Shown: in pieces, positions 56,430 through 64,000 of the stretch | How the letters are laid out: each line of letters opens with the position of its first letter | Position numbering within the stretch: the first letter of the stretch is position 1 | Assembly (NCBI GenBank): GCA_022606425.2 | Contig: JAHDVF020001512.1 | Span: forward strand, 434,001 to 498,000 | Length of the DNA: 64,000 nt | Reading direction: 5' to 3' | Source of the DNA: Lepidostoma basale | Lineage: Eukaryota; Arthropoda; Insecta; Trichoptera; Lepidostomatidae | Made by a program: the position numbers and the translations under genes | Notes under the pieces: generated by a model | What the model was told of the DNA's origin: nothing | The model's database searches: none | The model's input: only the letters and a program-made list of their open reading frames with translations

Positions 56430-57575
56430 GATTTTAGAGACTGTTTCCATGTCCACACTTTTCGTATCGATGTCCCTCTTTTTTATCAGTTTTTAATTTT
56501 AATAATCCGTATTCATTCATGATATTATGAGGTTCTCAAGTGTGTGCTGTTTTTCACAGATGTGGTACGAAATGAAAATATTTTTTTGCTAGCGGACCAT
56601 TGAAGGGTGTTCTACGATTCAACAATTTCAGAAAACCTTTCAGGAAATCGGCAATATATTCCTTTTCAGTTTATTTCCCTCGCATTCTTTTGATACTGTG
56701 ACCCACATTGAGATAATATCTTTCTTCCTAGAAGCATGTTTTATTGAAGCTTTGCAACATCAAGTGACAAATGTAGGGGTTTTATAGGATGCTGGAAAAT
56801 ACTGATATTGGAACATTGCTCAAGCTCTATTCCACGTCGCTTTGTGTTTGGTAAATATATTAAAAATGTATAATCTGAAGTGTAATCACTGTATCTTGGC
56901 ATTATGAGTATATTCAATTTACTTTTTGTTATCATGACGCGAAATCGACATTTTACGAATATCATTACTCTATTAAAAGTTTATGCATATTGTGTCGGTT
57001 TTAGAAGTGTGGCGTAACTGTTTCGCACAGTTAGTGTTGTAGAGGTCTTTCTCCAATTGATAGATTATGTCAACCCGACAGGGCACAACTCATCTACCTG
57101 TAGATATTATTTCAATACGAGTATATGTTTGGTTTAATTTATATGAAATGTCCTAATGCCATTGAATAGCTCGGAAAACTTACACGCGGAGTAATACATT
57201 TTTTCTTGATTCAGTCTAAAAACGTATATATTTGTTGATCTGTATTACCAGTACGCACAGTAGGCTATAATCCACCATCCATTTTTTTATTCATTCATTG
57301 TCAGAAAAAAATATGATGGCAATACACAATGAGGTCTTTGTTTGATCCTTATTAGCTTGTCCGATAGTATTGCTGGAAAAGATCAGAGTTTACATTTTAT
57401 CATCTGCATGCTTTGCAATACTTTTTTTTTATTATCTGTGAATAAGGTGGTCATTTTGAGTACATGTAATAAATTTAACTATTCTATTTTCTGAATGTAT
57501 TTATTAAATCAACGTTCCTTCAAATAGTTAGAACGTAAAAGTTTTTTGTGGCAGGAAATGTCGATTTAGTTTCTC
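56430..57575. other. AT-rich intron sequence, nothing recognised
   Basis: No family match and no motif-bearing ORF. Confidence 0.4.
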
Positions 57576-57579
57576 GTTT

Positions 57580-57860
57580 TAAACTATCGGAACCTTGGGG
57601 GCCTCAAGTTCGTGGGGTATCGTCAATCGATCGCCGGGCCTCGCGTTTTCTAGGTTAAAAACGTCCGAATATTACGAGCACGCGACCGGCCTGGGGATAG
57701 GTGTGCCCGGGCGGCGTCAGTCATTCACGCGCCCCGTGCGAATATTTTAGTTGTTAGGGGTAATTCGCCTGCCCATTTGGGGCAATTAACCCCTGATTAG
57801 GCCGATGCCCCAGCGGCGTCGCGCTCCGATGAAAACTTACGTATTCGTTCCGACGGAAAA
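57580..57860. other. GC-rich unique intronic island
   Basis: The strongest GC island near exon b (tgtgcccgggcggcgtcagt near 57701), with short inverted gggcaattaacccc-type motifs. No open reading frame of interest. Candidate conserved intronic element. Confidence 0.4.
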
Positions 57861-57989
57861 GTCGACATGCGTGCAATCCACACACTTATGAATCTGAATA
57901 ACCCAAATAATTTAAAAGTGTGGCGATACATCCTCTATGCCAACCTCTTGTGAAAACGGCGTAATTTTTATTAGGGGGTGGGTGATGTA

Positions 57990-58200
57990 TTAGAATGCTC
58001 TTGTAAAACGATAAATTAGATCTATTGGAAAACACACGTTCTAAATATAATGTATGAGGTATGAATGGTGTAGAATTATACGTTAATGATGTGAATGGAG
58101 TTCAAAATTAATCTATTTTTAATGTTGACCACGCATCTCACAGCTAGATAAGTGTGTCAGGATAGAAGAGTGTAACTGTCCATCTTTCGATTGTCGAAAC
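57990..58200 (+). mobile_element. LN1 LINE, strongly decayed fragment
   Basis: Contains atggtgtagaattatacgtt and aatgatgtgaatggagttca (YVNDVNGVQ), then gttgaccacgcatctcac. Confidence 0.5.
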
Positions 58201-58244
58201 ATTTTAAATATTTAACTCTTTTTAATGAATATAAACTCTCTTTT

Positions 58245-58420
58245 TTTTCCACTTACATGTTAATTTTTCTCGACATGTTTTGGAAAGTTTTATGCCTTCA
58301 TCACCGTGAGAACGATATAAATATTGAGTTTATATCGTTCTCCCGATGATGATGGTGTAAAATTTTCGAAACATGTATTTAAAAATGTAAATAACATTGT
58401 TTTAATTCATAAAAAATGAT
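58245..58420. mobile_element. FB5 fold-back element just upstream of kinesin exon b
   Basis: Arms ctcgacatgttttggaaagt / attttcgaaacatgtatttaa surround a short inner palindrome (gaacgatataaa ... tttatatcgttc). Core at 58343-58377 (plus). Ends roughly 50 bp before the acceptor of the 58467 exon. Confidence 0.75.
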
Positions 58421-58466
58421 TCGTGATTCTGGAATTTCAGTGTTAATGTTGTAATTCTCTTCGCAG

Positions 58467-58714
58467 GACATCGACAACCTGATGGCCGAGGGCAACAAGT
58501 CCCGCACGGTGGCGGCCACGAACATGAACAGCGAGTCCTCGCGCTCCCACGCCGTGTTCTCCGTGGTGCTGACGCAGACGCTGACGGACGTGCGCGCCGG
58601 CGTGAGCGGCGAGAAGGTGTCGCGCATGTCGCTCGTGGACCTGGCCGGATCTGAGCGCGCCGTCAAGACGGGCGCCGTGGGAGACCGGCTCAAGGAGGGC
58701 TCCAACATCAACAA
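58467..58714 (+). CDS. Khc-73: Khc-73 motor exon b (switch I and switch II)
   Basis: Follows the acceptor at 58466. It encodes [20 protein letters not shown], then NSESSRSHA (switch I, SSRSH), [28 protein letters not shown] (switch II, DLAGSE) and [11 protein letters not shown]. These residues sense the nucleotide state and couple it to microtubule binding. The exon ends in phase 2 (AA of a Lys codon) before a gtttgt donor; the third base comes from 60235, giving NINKSLTTLG. GC is high. A fold-back element ends about 50 bp upstream of the acceptor. Confidence 0.95.
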
Positions 58715-58861
58715 GTTTGTCGCTTCCATAATCGATTAAAATTATTATTTTGTTATAATTCACCTTCACTTTTTTACACCGTTTTAAAATTTCGCATTGT
58801 TATTTGAAAATTAATATTTCAGTGATACTTTTTTATCACCAAATATTTCGAGTTGTCATAA

Positions 58862-58866
58862 CTTTT

Positions 58867-58906
<40 letters not shown>
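58862..58906. repeat. AT dinucleotide microsatellite
   Basis: About 17 tandem AT units at about 58870-58904, in the intron after exon b. Confidence 0.95.
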
Positions 58907-58907
<1 letters not shown>

Positions 58908-58984
58908 TAAATCAAAAGGGGTGGACATTAGTCGCCATGTTGTGGAGGAGTGATTATTGTTTAATTATGATTATGGCAATAATG

Positions 58985-59290
58985 GGAACACGCCGAAAAT
59001 ATGATTCTTCCACTTTCTTCGTTTCCTCATTACTGAGGGTTGTGATCCATGGAACTGCCCGTGGCTAAAACAAAACGCCTCAAAACCTCTCTGTTCTCCG
59101 CAGTCCTGGCCGCCGAGTAAAAGTTTTTTTCCAGTCATCTCTATAATCTGGTCACACCACTACGCAGGAGATCTGCCTCTACTTCTTTTGCTTGGAACAA
59201 TTCCTGTGACAATATTTTTTTTCAGGCTATCAAGTTTTCTCCTGGCAATATGACCAAAGAAACTCAATACTCGCCGATTGCAAATTACAG
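58985..59290 (-). mobile_element. LINE C-terminal end
   Basis: The minus strand reads FFGHIARRKLDSLKKNIVTG-like, then IVPSKRSRGRSPA-like and CDQIIEMTG-like, then a decayed end. FGHIARR...LE..IVTGKVxGKRxRGRSPxRWxDQI is a common insect LINE C-terminal signature. Confidence 0.7.
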
Positions 59291-59329
59291 ATAGATATAA
59301 AATATGATAATTTATATCAAATGTGAACA

Positions 59330-59520
59330 TTTTTCATTATAGATGATTTTATTAATATCCATCTTCTTTGGTCATATTCCTCATGACTGAAAATTATGTC
59401 CGTAAACCATCCACCATGACTCGCCATACACTCCTGTTATCAGTCAGTCTCCAGGCTGCAGCTATTGAGAGACCACTCAGTATCCTAATTTGATCGAACC
59501 AGCGGCTCGGTGGCCGTCAC
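59330..59520 (-). mobile_element. LINE C-terminal fragment
   Basis: Contains gacgtaccaccgagcc-type start (complement of 59495-59515), then an ECMASHGGWFTD-like / WRVMVDGLRT-like reading and ATEEYDQRRW-like end. It matches the final IRxLSGLSIAxAWRMTxDRxxWRxMVDGLR part of the same kind of element. Confidence 0.55.
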
Positions 59521-59860
59521 TTTCCCTTTTTTTCTCTTCTCCCTAGCTATCTCTCCATTGCTGGATGCAGGTCTCTTCAAATAGTCTCATTTTTTTCTAT
59601 CTTGCGCGACTCTTATCCATATTCTTCCCCCAACTGTAACTGTTATGACGTCAGCCTATCGTTTTTGGGGTCGACCGATACCTCTTTTTCTTCCCCTCTA
59701 CTTTGCCCATTACTGTGAGCTTTTCAAGGTTGTCCTGATCTCTCCGGGCTATTTAATCAACACATTTTAACAATCTCTGATAGCACACCCTCGAGAGTCT
59801 TGCCCTGATGATCAGCTGGTCAAGGATATTAATTAATATTAGCCACAATTTTTCCTTTTA
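59520..59860 (-). mobile_element. LINE C-terminal fragment, decayed
   Basis: Minus-strand pieces: agggcaagactctcgagggt, ggagagatcaggacaacctt, gaagaaaaagaggtatcggt, ccagcaatggagagatagct. They correspond to a post-RT GKRxRGRxxxxW...L region with many stops. Confidence 0.5.
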
Positions 59861-60234
59861 GTCGTCATTACGAGTTTCCCTGTTTTTATTATGATCGGGT
59901 CGTAATAAAGGGCGTTATGGGAAACCTTATATCAACTAATTCGTCGATTTTATAATCAATATAGCTGTTTATCGTTATTTTATTTACAGACCGTATAGTT
60001 CTGGCCTCACTGATGACGTCTTTCCTGATGACTTTGAAAATCTTTTCCGTAATAAAAAGATTCGCGATTTCATTCTGGGCGAGGCGTAATAACGGGCATG
60101 GTGGAAAACCAGCTTAATTAAGAATATATATCACCAAGATTGTCACTTTGGAATTATTCAGTCATGGAAGCTAGCTAGAGGAAATGAGGACAATTGGCGA
60201 GTCAAATTCTAATTGATGTGAATTTCCGTTTCAG

Positions 60235-60382
60235 ATCTCTCACCACGTTGGGTCTTGTGATATCAAAGCTCGCCGACCAATCGGGGAGCAGTAAGAACAG
60301 GGACAGGTTCGTGCCCTACCGAGACTCCGTGCTCACCTGGCTCTTGAAGGACAATCTCGGTGGCAACAGCAAAACTGTTATG
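60235..60382 (+). CDS. Khc-73: Khc-73 motor exon c (loop 12 and alpha-4/alpha-5 region)
   Basis: Acceptor gtttcag at 60234. It encodes [15 protein letters not shown], a loop-12 stretch SGSSKNRDR, then [19 protein letters not shown] and NSKTVM, the microtubule-binding surface conserved in kinesins. Loop 12 is short and only modestly basic, as in KIF13, and unlike the lysine-rich K-loop of KIF1A. It ends in phase 0 before a gttcgt donor, which is weaker than consensus but gives the expected junction to [11 protein letters not shown]. Confidence 0.93.
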
Positions 60383-60523
60383 GTTCGTCTACTTTCATTT
60401 ATTTTTTATGTTTCTTTTTAAATTAAATATTTTTTAATGATTTTTATTTGAAAATACCATACAACAAAAGTAATATTTATTAATTTTTTTTGCTGTTAAG
60501 TGTAAGTTACGTTTTAAAATTAT

Positions 60524-60722
60524 TTGTATTATGGTTGGTTTGGACAAATGGATCGCATGGATGAAGAAAAAATAGTTAAGGAAGTATATTTTAACAGTGC
60601 GAATGGATTGCAGAGTCGACGAAGATTGAGGAAAACATGGGACGACCGAATTAATCGAATATTAAAGGTCGACAATGTTAGAAGTCGAAGGAATCGACGT
60701 GTGTGGAAATGACATTTGTGAC
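60524..60722 (+). mobile_element. LN1 LINE fragment inside a short kinesin intron
   Basis: The plus ORF encodes GWFGQMDRMDEEKIVKEVYF, LRKTWDDRINRILKVDNVRS and RRNRRVWK. Lies in the 567-bp intron between 60382 and 60950. Confidence 0.75.
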
Positions 60723-60949
60723 CCTTTTTTTTCTTCAATTTTATTTTAAATTTTGAGTAACTTGTTTTTTGTACTCAATAACTTATTAATAACTTATTAA
60801 CTTATAAATTCATGTCTGAATGAGTTGACAAAGTCAAATAATTATTATGTATGGTGTTATGAATTATTTATAATTCATTATTATAAATCACATTTTCAGT
60901 TTGTATGGGTTCAGTACATTATTCATTGGTCATTTTATCTATTGAACAG

Positions 60950-61129
60950 GTCGCCACAATATCACCCGCGGCAGACAACTACGAGGAGACCCTGTCCACC
61001 CTCCGGTACGCCGACCGAGCCAAGAGGATTGTCAACCACGCTGTGGTCAATGAGGATCCCAACGCCAGGATTATCAGGGAGCTGAGGCAGGAGGTGGAGG
61101 CTCTCAAGGAGATGTTGAAACATGCTACC
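60950..61129 (+). CDS. Khc-73: Khc-73 motor exon d (end of motor, neck linker, neck helix)
   Basis: Sixty codons, phase 0 at both ends (acceptor gaacag, donor gtgagt). It encodes [20 protein letters not shown] and [20 protein letters not shown], the neck-linker region typical of kinesin-3, then [20 protein letters not shown], which begins the neck coiled coil. It is nearly identical in layout to KIF13A/B. Confidence 0.95.
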
Positions 61130-61456
61130 GTGAGTAATAAACATGTTAAATATCAAAATAAATAGTGTCTGTAACATATCTGAAGATGATCCAACTGTTT
61201 GTGATAGGAATTAAATCTACTAGACAACCCAGATCAAAATGTAATTTTTATTCCATTGCTGATCTTAGTTATTATTGTAAACAAACACAACTAATTTCGA
61301 ATATGACAATAACACTATAATAAATTTGGTCGTTTTTCAATTCTATAATTTTTTAAGATTTATTAATTCATATGATCTTAGTGAAAATCAATATTATATT
61401 TCCTAGTGATTTTAGTGCATTTCTATATTCATGAGGTGATTTTCTAACTGTTCTAG

Positions 61457-61574
61457 GGATCACCTGTTGGAGACGACGTTGCTAAGAGGGTGGACATTCA
61501 TGAGAAGTTAGCTCAAAGTGAAAACCTCATGAAGGAGATGTCGCAAACTTGGGAGGAGAAGCTGGTTAAGACAG
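61457..61574 (+). CDS. Khc-73: Khc-73 neck coiled-coil exon e
   Basis: Acceptor ttctag, donor gtataa, starts phase 0 and ends phase 1. It encodes GSPVGDDVAKRVDIHEKLAQ followed by SENLMKEMSQTWEEKLVKT. The segment ESEKLIxEMxxTWEEKLxKTE is a conserved part of the KIF13 neck coil just before the FHA domain, which supports the reading frame and both splice sites. Confidence 0.92.
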
Positions 61575-61992
61575 GTATAATTTGTTCTCCATATTTTTTA
61601 TTAATTTCCAAGAATAATTATAACAGAATAGTTTGTTTGATATTAAAAAAAAAATGTATGTATTAAATCATAAATCTCCTGTAAATATTTCCAGTATCTT
61701 GCTTCTATTGGTTTATATTAATCAAAACATATTAATACACAGATAATTTCCATAATACATTCAATTGAAATTCAACCTTAAAATGTGAAAAATGATAGAT
61801 GAATCTTAAAATATGTGACAAGCAAATCAAAGTAATCTTATTACACTAATGTAATGGTTATTGATTAAAATAGGTACCTACTAGAAAATTTTAGTTGCTA
61901 GATCAAGACTAATCACAAACACTGTACTTTTTTACAGTTTCGTGTTGGATAGTCTGATAATGTGAATCTAAAGTATTTTCTCGTATTTTCAG

Positions 61993-62141
61993 AGAGGATA
62001 CAGAGCGAGAGGCAGCAGGCTCTGGAGAAGATGGGCATCAGCGTGCAGGCCAGCGGGATCAAGGTGGAGAAGAACAAATACTATCTCGTCAACTTGAATG
62101 CTGATCCTTCGCTCAATGAGTTGCTGGTGTATTATTTGAAG
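61993..62141 (+). CDS. Khc-73: Khc-73 exon f (entry into FHA domain)
   Basis: Acceptor ttttcag; AG completes a Glu codon with the G left by the preceding exon. It encodes ERIQSERQQALEKMGISVQA, then SGIKVEKNKYYLVNLNADPS and LNELLVYYLK. The LVNLNADP-LNELLVYYLK stretch is the first strand of the kinesin-3 FHA domain and is the KIF13 version (KIF1A has LVNLNEDPLMSECLLYY). It ends in phase 0 before gttggt. Confidence 0.94.
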
Positions 62142-62255
62142 GTTGGTCTTAAGTTAAATAATATTCATCTGAAATGTTATTAATTGGATTTTAAATCAAT
62201 CAATAATACGTGCTAGATTAAATTGATTCCATATTAATTTCTATCATTATTACAG

Positions 62256-62505
62256 GAACGAAATCTAGTGGGCGGGCGCAACAATCCTAACACAGAAGCA
62301 GACATCCAGCTGTCTGGCTTGGGCATCCAGCCAGAGCACTGCTTGGTGCTGATGGAGGGTGGGGGCCTAGTGATGGAGCCATTCCCAGGGGCGCGTTGCT
62401 ATGTTAATGGTTCCCCTGCAACCGGGAGGACCCCTCTAGAACACGGGGATCGTATCCTTTGGGGCAACCATCACTTCTTCAGGATTAACTGTCCCAAGCC
62501 TGTTT
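62256..62505 (+). CDS. Khc-73: Khc-73 exon g (FHA domain core)
   Basis: Acceptor attacag, donor gtgagt, starts phase 0 and ends phase 1. It encodes ERNLVGGRNNPNTEADIQLS, GLGIQPEHCLV, a glycine-rich turn (MEGGG), GARCYVNGSPATGRTPLEHG and DRILWGNHHFFRINCPKPV. The GR, PEHC, NG and HGDRILWGNHHFFR positions are FHA signatures. FHA domains bind phosphothreonine peptides or mediate dimer contacts; in kinesin-3 this domain packs against the neck coils (family knowledge). An in-frame read-through past the donor is not conserved. Confidence 0.94.
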
Positions 62506-62767
62506 GTGAGTTGAAATATTTAATTCACCATTATGTTATGTCACCGAAGACAACCTGTTAATCAATTCTATCTTTTAATAAATTTTCTTTTTCTTAGTCT
62601 AATTCTCAGTGATTAATTTGTATATTAAATTTACATTTAGTTAAACATTCTGATGAATTCCATATAAATATAACGTGACAATATCTTATGACTCTATCTC
62701 TATTTGAATCAATAGAGATTTATGATTTATTGGTGGTTTAAGTATTGTGAATTTGTGTTTCCCATAG

Positions 62768-62911
62768 CGGCCACTTCGGAGCCACAGACCCCTGCACAGC
62801 AGATCGACTACAACTTCGCCCGGGATGAGATCATGCTGAACGAGTTGTGTAATGACCCCATACAGACAGCCATCTCCAAGTTGGAGAAGCAGCACGAGGA
62901 AGATAAGCAAG
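62768..62911 (+). CDS. Khc-73: Khc-73 exon h (post-FHA stalk)
   Basis: Acceptor cccatag. The two leading bases complete a Ser codon (T+CG). It encodes ATSEPQTPAQQIDYNFARDE, then IMLNELCNDPIQTAISKLEK and QHEEDKQ. This matches the KIF13 segment NFxYAxxEVxxxxLxxDPIQxxxxxLExQHEEEK after the FHA domain. It ends in phase 1 before gtgaga. Confidence 0.92.
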
Positions 62912-63708
62912 GTGAGATATATGCAATATATAAATTAATTAATACAATTGAGGCATTAAAAAGGTTATTTCATTGATTGGTGGAGTCTATTTTGTTGGTA
63001 CTATTAAATATTCATATTTTTTAGTGTTGTATTATACAGTTTTTAATGAAACCACAACAGATTTCGGGAAACAACTCCTACAATTTTCAGGTGGTGGTTT
63101 TATCCACGTGTTTTTCCAATGGTGTTTTTCCAATATTGAATTTTGTAAAAACACCTACTGCTTATAACCATGTAATGCTACATTATTTATCAGTTTTTTT
63201 TATTGAATTGCTTAAACTCAATCATTATTCTTTGAATATTACATGTGTGTCTTAATTGAAATAAATAAATAAAAAAATTAGTACATAAACAGTCTGCTAA
63301 ATTGACTTTAAAAATCCAACATAGGAAAAGAGAAAGTGTGGTAGACCTAAACTCACCACTGAAATGGGAATTTAATGTGGCTAGATCCACCTGTATTATT
63401 GAGAAGCAGCAGGGTCACAATAGAGGCAGATGAAGGAATTCCCTCATGGTCCTGTGCACTATAAAGGTGTTACAGAATGATAAAAATCAATTTCTCTAAA
63501 TAATACAAATAATTGATCAGAAGATACGCAACCCTTTGAGCTTATGCAACAGATATTATGCAATGGTTCAAATGGCTTCCCAGTTAATCCAATTAGTATC
63601 CCCTTGCTACATTGTTGATATTTTAATTCTGTCTATTTCCAGTTAACCTGCTGCTAAGTCAAGGCAATATTTCTTAAAGCAATTGTTATATAAGTGATGT
63701 GTTTGCAG
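62912..63708 (+). other. Intron between kinesin exons h and i
   Basis: 797 bp with AT-rich sequence and no recognised repeat. ORFs of 60-84 codons are chance. Confidence 0.7.
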
Positions 63709-63822
63709 TGGCCCTAGAGAAGCAGCGACAGGAATATGAGAGGCAATTCCAACACCTAAGGAATATTCTCTCTCCATCCACACCATACGCGCCCTACTCT
63801 CCATACGATCCGCTTCGATTAG
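63709..63822 (+). CDS. Khc-73: Khc-73 exon i (stalk; last exon in window)
   Basis: Acceptor tgtttgcag; TG completes a Val codon. It encodes VALEKQRQEYERQFQHLRNI followed by LSPSTPYAPYSPYDPLRL, a coiled-coil piece continuing the QHEEDKQ helix and then a Tyr/Pro-rich linker. It ends in phase 1 before gtttgt. The remaining stalk, the MAGUK-binding stalk and the C-terminal CAP-Gly exons must lie beyond the window. Confidence 0.88.
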
Positions 63823-64000
63823 GTTTGTATTTATATATTTAAAAAATGTACTTTTATCATTATGATAATGCAATTACAAGTCAAGTCGAAGTTGAATAAC
63901 AAAAATAAATCTCTTTTCAGTGCGCATTTCAAAACATAAGTTTTTTTGTCCACAAAAAATATATCATTTTAATTTTACTACATGTCGCCTGTTTTCAATG
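63823..64000 (+). other. Start of the next kinesin intron
   Basis: Begins with a gtttgt donor and continues AT-rich to the window end. Confidence 0.75.

Larger units (their letters stand above)
37101..58466 (+). other. 21.4-kb intron splitting the kinesin motor domain
   Basis: Donor gtaagt after 37100, acceptor ttctcttcgcag before 58467, phase 0 (TSFR joined to DIDNLM, contiguous in KIF13 proteins). It is filled with LINE ends, fold-back elements, SINE-like repeats and GC-richer unique islands, listed separately. No further exon or independent gene was recognised inside it. Confidence 0.9.

Noticed and set aside
58379..58769. Minus-strand ORFs of 108-116 codons over kinesin exon b
   Set aside because: Antisense shadows of the conserved exon.
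61130..61165. Read-through extension of exon d ([11 protein letters not shown])
   Set aside because: A gtgagt donor lies exactly at the conserved junction and the extension matches no kinesin.

Overview
The window is AT-rich insect DNA, most likely from a moth or butterfly. The evidence for that is the spliced exons with GT/AG borders, the 3' ends of several non-LTR (LINE) families typical of insects, tRNA-derived SINEs (one with the TAGCCTAGCGG A box common in lepidopteran SINEs) and a very high density of small palindromic transposons. It holds one recognisable host gene. This is a plus-strand kinesin-3 motor of the Khc-73/KIF13 type, represented by nine internal coding exons between 36829 and 63822. 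The exons join in frame to about 541 codons: the rest of the motor domain after the P-loop (exons at 36829, 58467, 60235, 60950), the neck coiled coil (61457), the FHA domain (61993, 62256) and the start of the stalk (62768, 63709). The 5' exons (start codon to P-loop) and the exons for the rest of the stalk and tail lie outside the window or were not recognised.

Layout. 1-36828 contains no exon I can support. It is probably upstream intron or intergenic DNA, with decayed LINE ends, SINEs, one hAT element with an intact 8-bp target duplication, a six-copy unclassified repeat (IR1) and many fold-back elements. 37101-58466 is a 21.4-kb intron that splits the motor domain and carries the same repeat families. 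From 58467 to the end the introns are short (114 bp to 1.5 kb) and exons are dense.

Repeat names used here. FB1-FB6 are fold-back (inverted-repeat) families. LN1-LN6 are LINE families, nearly all seen only as the C-terminal end of the reverse transcriptase ORF plus 3' tail. IR1 is a roughly 400-bp interspersed repeat. Scattered GC-richer, non-repetitive islands of 100-350 bp remain between the repeats and are candidate conserved non-coding elements.

The most unusual signal is that all six fold-back families, although unrelated in their flanks, share one short core on the strand that reads outward from the palindrome centre: YTGANGA, one A or T, a 4-6 bp stem-loop, GAAAC, usually two bases, then GTH. 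This is the conserved layout of a hammerhead ribozyme (with one extra base before stem II). Several copies can also form a short outer stem I, and two FB2 copies differ by compensating changes in stem II. This is inference from sequence only; catalytic activity is not shown.
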